DNA from: Smittium culicis
Lineage: Eukaryota > Kickxellomycota > Harpellomycetes > Harpellales > Legeriomycetaceae
Direction of reading: 5' to 3'
Length of the DNA stretch: 64,000 bases
Assembly: GCA_001970855.1 (NCBI GenBank)
Contig: LSSN01000019.1
Location: 55,141 to 119,140, forward strand
The notes under the pieces: generated by a model
Database searches by the model: none
Told to the model about the DNA's origin: nothing
The model's input: the letters and a program-made list of their open reading frames with translations, nothing else
Made by a program: the position numbers and the translations under genes
Part shown: one piece after another, positions 36,201-46,900 of the stretch
Layout of the letters: each line of letters opens with the position of its first letter
Position numbering within the stretch: position 1 is the stretch's first letter

Positions 36201-36874
36201 ACATTAATCCACAGCCTATACCAATCCCACCGTTCCCTGTACATCCTCAATTCGTAATTCCACCCCAGCACCAACCTCAAAACCAGGCCCTCCAACAAGG
36301 CCAGCAACAACCGCAAATCCAGCCTATTCCTATCCCCCTTCCTTTAGCACACACGTCTGTTGTAGCGCCTACAGTTTTCCCCCAGAAAGTTGAGCCTCTT
36401 GAAACTTATAACTCCAATTCAGCTGAAACTACTTCAACGAAGCCAAGTTTAGATACACACACCTCGGAGAATAACCAATCTAGCTCCTCGCAGCTAACAT
36501 CAGAATCAAATGTTACTGTTATTAGCCACACGCCATCGATCCAGATAAAAGAGCCCACCGTAGAAAGCTCATCGCAGCTTCCAAATACTAAAAGCGAAGC
36601 TAATTTCCAAAATAAAACTCCATTGCAAACTCAAAGCTCAGCCGATTTCAATGCATCTATTACTAATCCTAATATCACTGAAGTTAGAGATAGTGGGAGC
36701 GAAACAGATACAGACAACGAAGTAGCTAATTCAATCCCGGATCGAAGCTCAAGGCTTCCTACGAGTTTGACCAGTCGAATACAACCCTCTAAAGCGGCTA
36801 ATGGTAATTTTTATATTAAAAATTCAATTTCTGCTATTTTATTAGATTCAAATAAAAAACTTTACGAATCCTAA
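33251..36874 (+). CDS. EPL1: Enhancer of polycomb-like protein Epl1 (NuA4 subunit)
   Basis: 1207 residues, essentially intronless. The N-terminal EPcA domain is recognisable: RFRARKIDLKKPLSIY (8-23), IETGVEKEEEAEHHLQ (about 42-57), YIPTP, SILTIEDVCGPMYCMDEEDE (about 136-155), and the block DPYVCFRKREVKQLRKTRR (about 313-331). In yeast Epl1 is the scaffold of NuA4 and Piccolo-NuA4; its EPcA region binds Esa1, Yng2 and Eaf6 to acetylate nucleosomal H4/H2A. The rest is Asn/Ser-rich, with a Gln-rich segment at about 900-1030. An alternative 3' end is possible: a donor GTAATTT at 36799 and acceptor TTTCATTTAG ending at 36889 would replace the last 25 residues with five (ATMTS). The gene converges on the INCENP gene. 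Confidence 0.93.
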   Translation: MKSTSAQRFRARKIDLKKPLSIYLASELTDLDHEDLNRTLEIETGVEKEEEAEHHLQAAISAAHAAISGSNHSSRKSHSLKNSDSNLNDTSSSNNSSNIPSVYIPTPITIKDPSLKEKWYSKPAPLPKNRIRSILTIEDVCGPMYCMDEEDEKWLDSYNEKIQVEIEKIKASLDPTSDTPPKKKAKLDKLSTTTPKKQPKSKYKLKKELEDSELSNHPNYPAISAAKSKLLTEDKFELLMDQLEAVSIDMVFLSPDDFPPLQNLVSLADSKGFPLSQDAETVFDYWKSKRALTHFNPIMPFLKTDDPSKTSTDPYVCFRKREVKQLRKTRRADIKAADQLQKLQINLVCATQLLESIVSREKLKRKFLQTTKKSIEQRSLVLALRRHYGIPINSSNDLFSHKSIQNFTNRKRSSASLENDSSFNNDGSSNRFENSSSSLKKNSIKMSDLSDNEQLNHKHLTKSNGFINSEYNSSSASLKSHKHKKLSVDSSSSLLSSNERRNISLVDVPIYSVSKRVRDILEKIKQKSKKNIESTRQFIDSSSIPFNIFPENHTSGKFKPLNKTNIFNSEIARKINTNLVNVNFNNVPYVRIRQGRLGRLFLDQYLPPKNHSHNLSIFNKSNMNNQSFYNNSEQFLFRNSLLKKLDPNSTIFSSDSSQLKSSQDKSSGNNGPNKFIKIDNQAVNQPNRPDNINTPFNPKKNIFGFNKLTKYRFGSNSNDYQDILNKHISSLSSDAISKDNPLTTDTPSPNNAIFNKAEDNESDEFNNMVRIAFSFASLNPLNIPANSSANQSSIPPFDGAQPKNFDNSFLQHDDVSFEDSNSSNNLPFRNISNNNIQPNSVNRSINAANNFTNSMITNQSINPLQKKGMQTEPFNNSISATESNIFNNKIIPQNNIQNKQAPNQFQPNPQHLYQQQLRMQMQLQAYMQFELNKQVQLQMQASKNPNTPEAKAHLQQIQLTAQKLIMQQQYLQNQSKNIANNIVNINPQPIPIPPFPVHPQFVIPPQHQPQNQALQQGQQQPQIQPIPIPLPLAHTSVVAPTVFPQKVEPLETYNSNSAETTSTKPSLDTHTSENNQSSSSQLTSESNVTVISHTPSIQIKEPTVESSSQLPNTKSEANFQNKTPLQTQSSADFNASITNPNITEVRDSGSETDTDNEVANSIPDRSSRLPTSLTSRIQPSKAANGNFYIKNSISAILLDSNKKLYES

Positions 36875-38089
36875 TACTACATTTTCATTTAGCAACGATG
36901 ACGTCATAGCTGATGAGCTAGAAGGTAAATGTTTCATTCATGGTTCGATTAAAAAAAGAAAAAAGATTATCCAGTACAAAAGCAAGTATAACAAGCAGCA
37001 AAGCTAAATATCTCAGTTGGCTCGAATCGATATAAAATTCTCTTTATTTTTTGTTTTTTTTGGCGAAACTCGATCTTATTTATATCACAAAGTTTTGTTA
37101 AGTGCACAACGTTTTTATAGATCGTCCGCATTATATTCATATTCGAACTTTACAAAATATATTAGAACCCAGGGATAACTTTTCCATGTATTTTTATTTC
37201 TACATTACCTTTTTATATATATATAAAATGCAAGGAAGGATATAATAATAATAAATAGACATTTTTTAAAATAAAAACATAAAAAGGGTAGCTTTTCTAC
37301 GCTTCCAACTATATTGAATTTAAATTAGTACAATTTTGAAAAGATCTTTTATCCTTCCATCGGGGGGGGGGGGGATACTGCCTAAATAAAACACCCCCCA
37401 CTGCATGAAAACTCTTTGTAAATAAGAGGCTTTTTTTATTTCGCGGTCCCTATGACTCGGACATCGATGTGAAAATTTGCCGCAATGAATTTACAAAAGA
37501 AAAAAATTTTTTTTTTGCTACTTGCTTTTTGCTTTTAATATTGCTTGCGCATGAATAAAAATTTCGATGGCTGAGAAAGATGGAAGAAGGCTACCCGCGA
37601 CGCGCGAATTTGAATATTTCAATAAAAAATTGGTATTAGCGAGATCAATCCTCTGGTCTGCATACTAGCATGAAATAGCATCTTTAAATCAGATACAAAA
37701 GGCTGGTTATAATGACACTACCTTTTTTTTTTCTTCATTTCCTTATTTGTTTAACATACTGTCGTCTGGATAGACAAATTGTTTAGATATTCATAATAAA
37801 CGCCGAATAAAAAAAAAAATTATTTGCGATTAAAGTTTATTTTGTTTTATAAGTGAGGGTGAGTATATAAAGAAAAAAGAAAAAGTTAAGGCTGCTTTAG
37901 AAAATTTCGGAAAAAAACAAAATTATGTCGAGGTTAAAAATTATGCGGTTAATGCAGAAAAAGTAGATATATATAGAACAGATGAATAATTGTATAAAAA
38001 AAATTAAGTACAAAATAGGAAATTTTAACAAAGGGAGGGGGGGAGGGGGGGAGGGGGGTAAAAGTTCAACACATGTATATGGAGTTAGT
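36875..38089. other. 3'-3' intergenic region with homopurine G tracts
   Basis: Spacer between the stops of EPL1 and the INCENP gene. It contains TTTTTTGGCGAAACT (37056-37070, identical to 30589-30603), a run of 13 G (37362-37374) followed 18 bases later by CCCCCC, TTTCGCGG near 37439, CGCGACGCGCG near 37597, and a G-quadruplex-type tract at 38033-38058. Confidence 0.55.
38033..38058 (+). repeat. G-quadruplex-type tract with single-A loops
   Basis: Four runs of G (3, 7, 7 and 6) separated each by one A. This is a textbook strong intramolecular G-quadruplex sequence. It ends 31 bp beyond the INCENP stop codon; in the INCENP transcript it would be a C-rich tract in the 3' UTR. Confidence 0.85.
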
Positions 38090-41000
38090 CTAGTTGTATC
38101 CCATTTTTTTGTTATATTCTTCTACTTCGGCTGAGCTAAGCGCATCGGATCCTGTCCAGATGCCGCTAGACTGTCTATTTCTGCCCATTGCAGATATACC
38201 TTGTGCCCTTGCAAGAGCAGCGCTAAAGTTTTTTGCGTTAGGGTTTTTGAATATTTCTTCAACGCGGATAGGTTTAACAGCACCAAAAATCAAGTCAGGA
38301 TTAACTGTTTGCTGGTTGCTAAGACTTTTTATTAATTGAGGAGTTTTAGCCCATGGCGGGGTTGAAAGTAGATGAGGATTGCGAATTTTCTTTAGCTTCT
38401 TCTTTGCCATTTTTTGAGCAGCAAGGATCGTCTGAGGAGAAGCGTTTGGAGGCAAATCACCCATTAATTCATAAATTAAGTCTTCGTTTTCTGGGTCATC
38501 GTCGTCATCACTAATGATTTCTGGTGGTGAATTTTTACCTGGGGGTATGATGGTGGTATGAGAATCTTCAAACGATTCGCTATTTTTTAATGGTGTAACA
38601 TTTTGATAAGAATTTGCTGAATTGATGTTCAAGTTATTTTCACGGCTATTTGACAGATTATCTTGAATATTTGGTTGTGGTATAAAATCCGAGTTATTTT
38701 TAACTGAGTCATAATTCAAGTTAGACTTGGATACATCAATAGAGGAGATGGTGGTACTGTTTGATAAATTAAGGCCTGAGGCAGCAGATTTGGGTTCTGT
38801 ACGATTATTGTACTCTTGGGGCGCTGGAACAGAGGAAATGTCGTTTGATAAAAGGGATATATCTAAAACAGTGTCTATTTCAGTTGGAACTATACCCTGA
38901 GGCTGTGAATCAATCGGCTTAAGAGGAACAAAGTCGAGCATGTTAATGTGGTTGTTGTTCAGCTCTACCTCGTGATCAGAATTTATACTTTCAGACGATC
39001 TATTAATTGGCGAGTTCTTTGATCTGCTGTCCGAAAAAGCTTCGAGTTCTTGGGTTTGTTGTGATCTCAAGTTTATACCACTTGTAGAATCGAATTGGTA
39101 ACTTTGGTTATTTACAGCTGTGCTTTGGATAGCATCCTTGGAAATGCTGTTGGTGTCTAAAACAGGGGCCATTAGTAAAGAACTTGCGATTGACAAGTTT
39201 GAGTTGGGGTTATTTATTGTTGTGAAATTAGGTTGGATAAAGTTATTATTTAGGGTATTCATGTATGAAAACGATTGATCGTTGATGATAGTATTGTAGT
39301 TTTGGTGAGGATTGGAAGTCAGTATTACAGGGTTGACACCATTCATTCTATTACCATCCATTTGGTCAATATTTATATAATTATTCATAGCATTAAATTC
39401 TGAATTGAGCTGATCGTTTGGTATGATAGAAGAGCTGAGATCAGATGTGGATATACTGTTTTGGTTGAAATTTTCAGATAATTGGAACTGAGATTGGTTA
39501 TAGCCCATAGATAAAATTCTATTGATGTTGTCGTTTTGGTTTATTAAGTTGGGAGAGAGGTAAAGGCTAGAGTTATTAAAAAGGAATTTATTGGAGTTAT
39601 TGTTCATTATATCAAAGCCTTGAGACATTACAATAGATGCTTGATCTGCAGAAATCCAGTTGTTGGTTGTGGTAGCATTATGGGAATAAGCTAAGGCAGA
39701 AGGGGGAATAGTTTTTATGTCAGGCATAATACCAATATTAGACTGAGGCGGTAATTGAGAGGTGATATTGTTGTTTATATCATTAGTGGAAGGTTTTTTG
39801 GTTTCATTGGCAGGATCATTGCTGCCAATCTTAGGGGAGTTGTTTTTCGAGCTTTTATTGGAATCAGAGAAAGGAATAATGAATTCAGGTTTTTTGGACT
39901 TTCTAGATCTTCTTCCAGACTTAGGGGAGTTGGAAGCTTGTGTATTGCTTGACCTTCTTGAGATTACCGAATCATCATAAGTGATGGAGGAGTTAGAAGA
40001 GTTGGAGGAGTTTAGTAACATTTCCTTAATATTTTCTTCTCTGGATAGGGATGGGTTGTATGAGGCAGAATCAGAAATAAAGTTTAGATCAACGGAGTCA
40101 CTAATGGATATGGAGGATCTAGGTTCTTTGTTGTACGAAGAACTATTCTGAGAATTGTTTCTTTGAATATAATTGGAGTTTTTTGTGGTGGGGCTGCTAT
40201 AAGAGCAGTTTTTGGAATAGCGATTGTTAGATTTTGAGTTGAAGTTATTTTGTTGTAGATTATTAGAAGAAATTTTAGTTGCAGAGCTAAATATATCGCC
40301 TTGGTTAGTTTTTTTGCTTTTGGAGGACTTTTTATTTGCAAGAGGGGTATTTTTCTGAAAGAAGCCAGAAAACGGATTGGTTTTATGTAGTGGTTTAGAA
40401 GCAACTTGGTTGCTTTGATGAGCTGTAGAGCTTTTAAAACTAGAATGAGCGCTTGAATGTTTTGAAGAGGGACTTTTTAAAGAATTTTTAGCTGAGTGAG
40501 AGAGGTTATTCTTAGAGTTTGAATTATTGAAGTGTCTAGAGGCATTATCAATGACCTTATCAAAAGGAACTGGGTTGACATCAGGTAAATTGTAGAAGAA
40601 AGATTTTTTTAGAGAGGTTGGCTCAATACTGGGGTCTATGATGCTTGTGTTTCCAAAGTCGGGGGCTTTTCCTATTTCAATGATGATATCATTTTTAGGA
40701 AATTCCATTTCATCGACGTAAAGAAAAGGGACGCTGTTTGGGGAGTTCTTGTTTGAAGATTTAGTACTTTTGGAGAAGTCTAGATAGTTATTTAGGGTTG
40801 AGTAGTATGAAAGTCTAGTGGAATTGATAGGTGTTTTGGTAGAACTTTTGGTCTTTATGGGATCATTGAGAGAGTTATGAGAAGGGTCAAAGGTAAACTG
40901 GCTAGCAGTGGAGGAGAAATGGGGACCGGAAGGTTTTGAGGGAATATTAGAGGGGTTTTTTAAAGTTGAGTCTTGATCAAAAACGTTCCTAACGTCAGCG

Positions 41001-41230
41001 CGGTATCTGTTTCTTGCTTTTTTAGTTCTAGTTGATTTGAAGGTGGAGGAAAGAAACAAGAATTGGTTGTCATTGGTATAAGATTGGCGGAAGTTTTCAA
41101 AGTATAAAGAGAGCCAGTTTTTGTTATCGATTGTAGTTGCTTCGAGATATTCAAGTTTACGCTTTAAAGAATTGTCCCATTCAAAATCGCGCTGTTTAAT
41201 CCAGCTGCCAGTTTCAGCAATTTTGAACAT
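38090..41230 (-). CDS. INCENP / Sli15-type inner centromere protein
   Basis: 1046 residues, no intron. The C-terminus is a clear INCENP IN-box (957-1046): TPPWAKTPQLIKSL, VNPDLIFGAVKPIRVEEIFKN and, near the end, SSGIWTGSDAL...EEYNKKMGY. The IN-box binds and activates Aurora B; the SSG-type cluster at about 1024-1026 corresponds to the TSS site Aurora phosphorylates. The N-terminus (GSWIKQRDFEW...LKRKLEYLEATTIDNKNWLSLYFENF, about 8-50) matches the short helix of fungal INCENPs that bundles with survivin and borealin. Between them are about 850 Asn/Ser-rich disordered residues in place of a canonical long helix. The protein is the scaffold of the chromosomal passenger complex at centromeres and the spindle midzone. 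Yeast Sli15 is shorter (698 aa). Confidence 0.9.
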   Translation of the reverse strand: MFKIAETGSWIKQRDFEWDNSLKRKLEYLEATTIDNKNWLSLYFENFRQSYTNDNQFLFLSSTFKSTRTKKARNRYRADVRNVFDQDSTLKNPSNIPSKPSGPHFSSTASQFTFDPSHNSLNDPIKTKSSTKTPINSTRLSYYSTLNNYLDFSKSTKSSNKNSPNSVPFLYVDEMEFPKNDIIIEIGKAPDFGNTSIIDPSIEPTSLKKSFFYNLPDVNPVPFDKVIDNASRHFNNSNSKNNLSHSAKNSLKSPSSKHSSAHSSFKSSTAHQSNQVASKPLHKTNPFSGFFQKNTPLANKKSSKSKKTNQGDIFSSATKISSNNLQQNNFNSKSNNRYSKNCSYSSPTTKNSNYIQRNNSQNSSSYNKEPRSSISISDSVDLNFISDSASYNPSLSREENIKEMLLNSSNSSNSSITYDDSVISRRSSNTQASNSPKSGRRSRKSKKPEFIIPFSDSNKSSKNNSPKIGSNDPANETKKPSTNDINNNITSQLPPQSNIGIMPDIKTIPPSALAYSHNATTTNNWISADQASIVMSQGFDIMNNNSNKFLFNNSSLYLSPNLINQNDNINRILSMGYNQSQFQLSENFNQNSISTSDLSSSIIPNDQLNSEFNAMNNYINIDQMDGNRMNGVNPVILTSNPHQNYNTIINDQSFSYMNTLNNNFIQPNFTTINNPNSNLSIASSLLMAPVLDTNSISKDAIQSTAVNNQSYQFDSTSGINLRSQQTQELEAFSDSRSKNSPINRSSESINSDHEVELNNNHINMLDFVPLKPIDSQPQGIVPTEIDTVLDISLLSNDISSVPAPQEYNNRTEPKSAASGLNLSNSTTISSIDVSKSNLNYDSVKNNSDFIPQPNIQDNLSNSRENNLNINSANSYQNVTPLKNSESFEDSHTTIIPPGKNSPPEIISDDDDDPENEDLIYELMGDLPPNASPQTILAAQKMAKKKLKKIRNPHLLSTPPWAKTPQLIKSLSNQQTVNPDLIFGAVKPIRVEEIFKNPNAKNFSAALARAQGISAMGRNRQSSGIWTGSDALSSAEVEEYNKKMGYN

Positions 41231-42040
41231 TTTAAAAGTGGTATAAAAATGAAAGAGAAGAAAGAGAAGTATTAGGAGATTAAAATTGGGTAAAATTTAC
41301 AGATAACACTATATAAAAAATAATTTGTATGGCCTTATTGTAGTAAGGGTGATTTTGTTATTAAGAGAGAATTGAATACAACAGTGAGGCTGGGAACTAT
41401 AAACTATAAACACTAAAGCTAAAGACAGGTAGCAATTGGTACCAGTGATAGAAAATAAGAAGAAAAGTAATATTATGAATATATGAGAAAGTTTGAGAGT
41501 TCTAGATAGCCTAATAAAAATGAAGAGAGTGGATTTAAAAAATAGCTGAAAAGGCTTTCGGGAATTAGTAAAGGAGCTCTAAATGGAGAAATAGTATGTT
41601 TGGAGCTTTGTAAGAAGTGGGATCTATGTTGAGAGGGGTAGGTATGGGAGAGAAATAATGGAGGAGTAGGAGATAGAGTAGTTGGTGGGGAGGAGTAGGA
41701 GATAGAGTAGTTGGTGGGGAGGAGTGTGAGGTTATAAAAGCAAGGTGCTAAGAAAGAGCAAGTTTAGAATCTGTAAGTAGAAAAAGATAAGACTAATCAA
41801 TTCGTAAAAATAAACAAGAGACAATAAACAAATATTTTCAAGGTGGTTAGAAATTAAGTATTTTTAAACAGTGATTAGCAATTTATGAGCGCAGAAATTA
41901 AGCTATAAGCGAATGTATTGGAAATTAGCTTTGGATAAATATCGCGGAAATGAGCTTTAGGGTAAATGCGTAGAATTGCTGCGAATCTGGTCATAGCCTT
42001 TGCTATTTGGTTCATTTTTCTGCGGTAAGTAGGAAATTAG
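41231..42040 (-). promoter_or_regulatory. Upstream region of the INCENP gene (pyrimidine-rich on the gene strand)
   Basis: The + strand is purine-rich (GGAG, GAGA and GAAG words), so the gene strand is C/T-rich, as before EPL1. It includes a 29-bp tandem duplication (41662-41719). Composition switches at about 42.04 kb. Confidence 0.45.
41662..41719 (+). repeat. 29-bp tandem duplication (2 units)
   Basis: Two perfect copies of the unit beginning AGGAGTAGGAGATAGAGTAG and ending TTGGTGGGG, followed by the start of a third (AGGAGT). Confidence 0.93.
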
Positions 42041-43900
42041 CTAATAAGGCTCACGCTCCGCCTACAAACAATTCCCTTACCTTCCGCTCTGCGCCTTAAT
42101 CTATGCCCACCTTAACCACTTGCCCTACAGTAAATTTCCTTTAACTTTCTACGCCTTGTACATCTCTTTTCTACATCTATTACTCTCGTCTACTTCTCCT
42201 TATTCTCATTACAATCCATTTTTACGCCCGCCTTTTGAGCTACAGTGCTATTTCCTAGCTTTGTTTTTCTTTGTTTTGTTTTATTTTATTTTATTTTATT
42301 TTATTTTAGTCTTTGCACTACAGCCTGGTTTGATTTAGCGCTGTCTAATTGATAATCTAGCTATTTTAAGTTGTTGGTAGTTTGATTCGCCACTAAGCCT
42401 ACCCGTTTTTGTTTTCCTAGCATCTAATCTATTGGATCCTATCCTCACGCGCCAGCTGCCTAATACCCTACCCCTAATTAATTACTAACACCTGACCAAT
42501 GATAAATGGCTATATCCAAACTCCTGGGCACTACAGCTTGCGGGAAACAGTAGGATGGGAATTCAGCCTCCAGCGCCCAATAGATCAGCAAATGAATGCC
42601 AATAGATTAAAATAACACCAGATTTAGCATTTACAAACCAATTTTCATTGCCAAAGCCATGTTTTTTTTTTTTGTACACCCTTGCGAAAATTCATTCAGC
42701 GCAAAAATAAACCTTCACAGTCTCAGTAGCTCAAAATACAACTGTGATTTATAGACTCTGTGCTGCTATACAAAAACAAGGCCATTTATAGGCGCTGTAC
42801 CACTAATAAAAAAATACTAATGTCCTGATGCAAAAGTTAAAACCATAACGCGAATGGCAAAAGGAACATAGCGTCTAACCATTTGCTGAATAATGGATGC
42901 TATACCCAATAGTCTGCCCCTAGCGCCTAAACTCATAATCCACCCCTGTATCTGGCCGTTCACAAAGCCTTATTGAAGTAATGCCTTTTCTACACGCAAT
43001 ATGCTCACTAAAATACCTTCAATTATTGGCTATGTATGATTACAATGCGTTGAATAATTTTCGTCTCGTCCAACTGCGTCCCATTTATGCGCTCCTCCTA
43101 AATTGTTCAAGCACTGCTGTCCAATAGATGCTCGTATATGATATTAAAATAGATATAATCTACAGTTTTAATTAATTACGCACGTAAAATAATATCATTT
43201 CCTAAATAGGCCATATTAGCTTTATGTCTGTAAATAGCGCTGTCAAATAATACGACACTATAATGTATTCACTTTTTCCTTCCTAATACAGTAAACAAAT
43301 ATAAACGTAATACCCAAAGCCTCGCATTTGGAGATTGAGCTAGCTGATAACTGTCCTCTATGAGTTGTCTATATCTGTACCTTTATTATCTCAGTAACTC
43401 CCTTCAATTCATATTTATATATGCTAAACTTTTGAAACTACACTCAAAAGCATACTGGCCCTCAATATTCTCAATCTCCATAATTATTTTTTCAAATACG
43501 TCAGCCACTTAAACCCCCTGCTCATTCGCCATAATATTCTCTAGCTGGACTCTCATCCCGCTATTAGGTAGAATAAGGAAAAGATGGAGCTTTTTCTCCT
43601 TAGCTAGAAAATATATTAATAAGCTGCCAAAAATATCTTCCTTAAAAAAACGCGTTTTCCTTATTTGTCCAAAAATAATAAATATAGAAAACCAATCATC
43701 ACCTTATAAAAAATAGATCATCAATCTTGCTTTTTTTCAAATTATGTAATCTATAATCCTTATATTAAACCATTGGTCCTCTCTATTAATAATTTTAGCA
43801 ACTATTGCGATAATTCAACCTCTAACTTTAGAAAAATAAAATATTGAAATACACCCCCCCCCACCTTCCTAAAAAACCTTTAATCACATATATGTGCATT
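42041..43900 (+). promoter_or_regulatory. CCAAT-rich, C/T-rich non-coding island
   Basis: C/T-rich on the + strand and less AT-rich than the DNA beyond 44 kb. It has many CCAAT boxes (for example near 42431, 42496, 42578, 42600, 42638, 42908, 43024 and 43121). It also has a TTTTA/TTTTG pentanucleotide repeat (about 42261-42308), an MCB-like AACGCGTTTT at 43650-43659 and a C10 run near 43854. No coding frame is convincing; 42120-42338 reads as a bias product rich in Phe, Leu and Tyr. Possible distal INCENP control region or a divergent non-coding transcript. Confidence 0.4.
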
Positions 43901-46900
43901 TTCCCACAACTAATTTCTTTTACACATAAATATCCCCTTTTCGACGCTTAGTGTTATTTCTCGATTAGTTTTTAAATATCCCATTTACTTTTCTGATCCA
44001 AACCTAATAACAACAATAACAATAGTAAAATATCATTATACCATATTTATTTACAATTAAATAAAACTTGACTATTAACTAAAGTACGCTCCTTTAAATG
44101 TGCCTGGAAATTTAAGAGCACACGATAAATTACATTATGTAATGCTCAATATTTACCCCATATAAATAAATTAAACAAAATACGTGATCTTGGCTTCAGC
44201 CATTCATGTGCTTTTTTATCTTATTTCCTCCCATCTATATATTTTCACTAGTCTTACTTTGATGTAAACTGAATGTCCTTGCTAATGCCCCAAAAAACTA
44301 AAATTCAGTTCATAACACACATATCTCGTCTATCTATTCGTCTAAATTGTATTGATACCAAAAACAACCTTTACATTCTAAATTTTAGATTTTAAATCCC
44401 TTTTTTCAATTCGCTTTAGATTTTCAGTCGAACCAGCTTATATATATCAGATTTTCACAACTAAATATTTTCATTTTATATATCTCAATCCCAACAATTT
44501 ATAATTGATTTTTTTAATTTACCACCAGCTTCATCAAAAATATATATAGTAGCGATACCTATCAATTCTAATATCGCAAGCTAAAAGCTAATATGATCCT
44601 TTACTTATTCATTTTAAATTAAAATATATCTTGTAAATTTATAAAAACTATAAATCTAATATAAATTTGTTGGCGGTCTACATATACCACTTTAAATTGA
44701 TAATTCGAGTCTTAATTGAAATATTTATCACTAAAATAAATATTAAACGATTTAGTATTTATAAAAAATTACCGTAATCATTACCATAATCATATTTTAC
44801 ATATCATAGTACAAAAATTATCATTCGTTTAAATAAAATATTTCTATTAAACGAAAGATTATTTTTTTCAATTAAATACACCCAAAAGATTATCTAAATA
44901 ATAATAAACATCATCATTATTACTGACTCTAATTGAAGAATACTCTAGTATTATCTCTGTAAATTTCATCAAATTTTACAAATTCGCTTGATTGGAATAT
45001 ACATACGATATCCTCGAATATATACACCCATTATTACAAAAAATATTGTCGATAAAGTTATGGGAAATCAAGAATATCGAATTTAAAAAATGTTAAATTA
45101 AACCAAACGCTTTGAGTATATAATAATAGATACTTCCTTGAAACCATAAAATACGAGATTTTATTTAAAATCTTCATTATTTTGTGTTTTAAATGTTCGC
45201 TATCCGAATGGTAATCATTCAGTATTTTAGATAATTAATTATCACTTTTCAACAAAATATTCTTTTTTTTTACTAATTAAATTTATCTCGCGATTTTCTA
45301 ATTTTAAAGTCTGATACTTAAAATTGAAATATTTAATCTATTCGTTATTTAAATAATAATTCTACAAAGTTATCATCTATAATCAGGGATATCTCCATTT
45401 GTTATTTTTTCGAAAATATACTAACATGATCCCGTTACATATGAAAATTACTCGAAAATAATAAAAATAAATAAAATATTTCTTTTAATCTCCAATTATT
45501 ATGTTTAATATTTTTAGAACTGAATCAAATTTGTATTTTTCTTATAAACTGATAGCTAATGACCTAGCTATTCTAAAAAACGATACAAGTGCTATAATAG
45601 AAATCTCTTGAAGGAGATAAAAATATTGATTATTCTCTGAAATAAATAAATTAGAATTTATTACTCTATAAAATAAACATATCTAGAATTTCAACATATT
45701 ACGTTTTTTTATCATTGATTAAATGTTAAATTTTAATTTATTAGTAAACTGATGGTTCTATTATTGAAATTTTCTATTTTGAGTTATAGTATTTATTAAA
45801 GAAATACTATTTACCATAAATAATCTATAAAAATTTATCTTACATCATAACTTATAGATTATTCTTTCCATATTCCAAAACTTATTAGACCGGTTTTAGA
45901 TAAATGTCTAAATATTAATATTTAATTAAATTCACTTATCAAAAAAACCATCGACAATTTACAGAAATTAATTGGAAATATAAGAAAAACACTAAGAAAA
46001 TTTTGAATTTGAGCTTGATTGAAACATAAATGATTCGTGGTAAATTATTTAAAACAAGACTTAACTAATAATAGTATCTATAATTTTAGTAGTAATATTA
46101 AATATTTTATGTTTAATAGGAGCGAGAAGACACTGAATTTTCCAAGAGCCGCATTTCTTTGCAGAATATTTTTTTATCAAACCAATTAACCCCAAATATA
46201 TGTACGTATATATAGTATTATAAATTGTTTCTGTGATATATATGATGAAAAATTCTTTAAAAGCTTCCTTTTATAAATATTAAGTTAAATTTTGTAAATA
46301 GTAATATAATTTCTTAATATTATTTTATAAATGATATAATTCAAAAACTAAAAAAAATTAGTCATCCATGTTAAAATAACTATTATAATTTACATTCATA
46401 GGTTTTGAGGCATAATGTAAACATATTGTGTAAAATTATTCATGGCTTAAGAGAATCAGTACATATCCTACACGTACTACCATATATTTTTTAATAAAAC
46501 AAGTTTTTCTGATTTATAAAGAGAAAATTATCTTATTAATATTTTTTATTCATTTATTTATGTATAATAATTAATTATTATGATATTTTATATTGATTTT
46601 TTGCTTTTGTTTTACAGTGATGTTAAAGATATTAATAATGATAACTCATTATTAGCATTATTAATTTAAATTAGTATCTATTCTTAAATTAATATTAAAA
46701 GTTTTTGATGAATAGAAAAACGAAATTTTAGGAATTTCTAGATTTTATTGAATAATATATCAAATTTTCGTATGATTTTATTTATATTAAATTATATTTT
46801 TTAATTTAAATGTTTATTTGATTATTTTTTATACTGCAATGGAATTTTCATTCTTAAAATTCTTCGAAGTTAATAAAAATTGATAATAGTTTCAGATGTA

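Noticed and set aside
42120..42338. 72-residue frame with a hydrophobic tail
   Set aside because: It lies in C/T-rich DNA and its Phe/Leu/Tyr tail comes from a TTTTA repeat.
42660..43330. Possible small-RNA gene in the CCAAT-rich island
   Set aside because: Composition differs from its surroundings, but I could not find a convincing stem or box motif.
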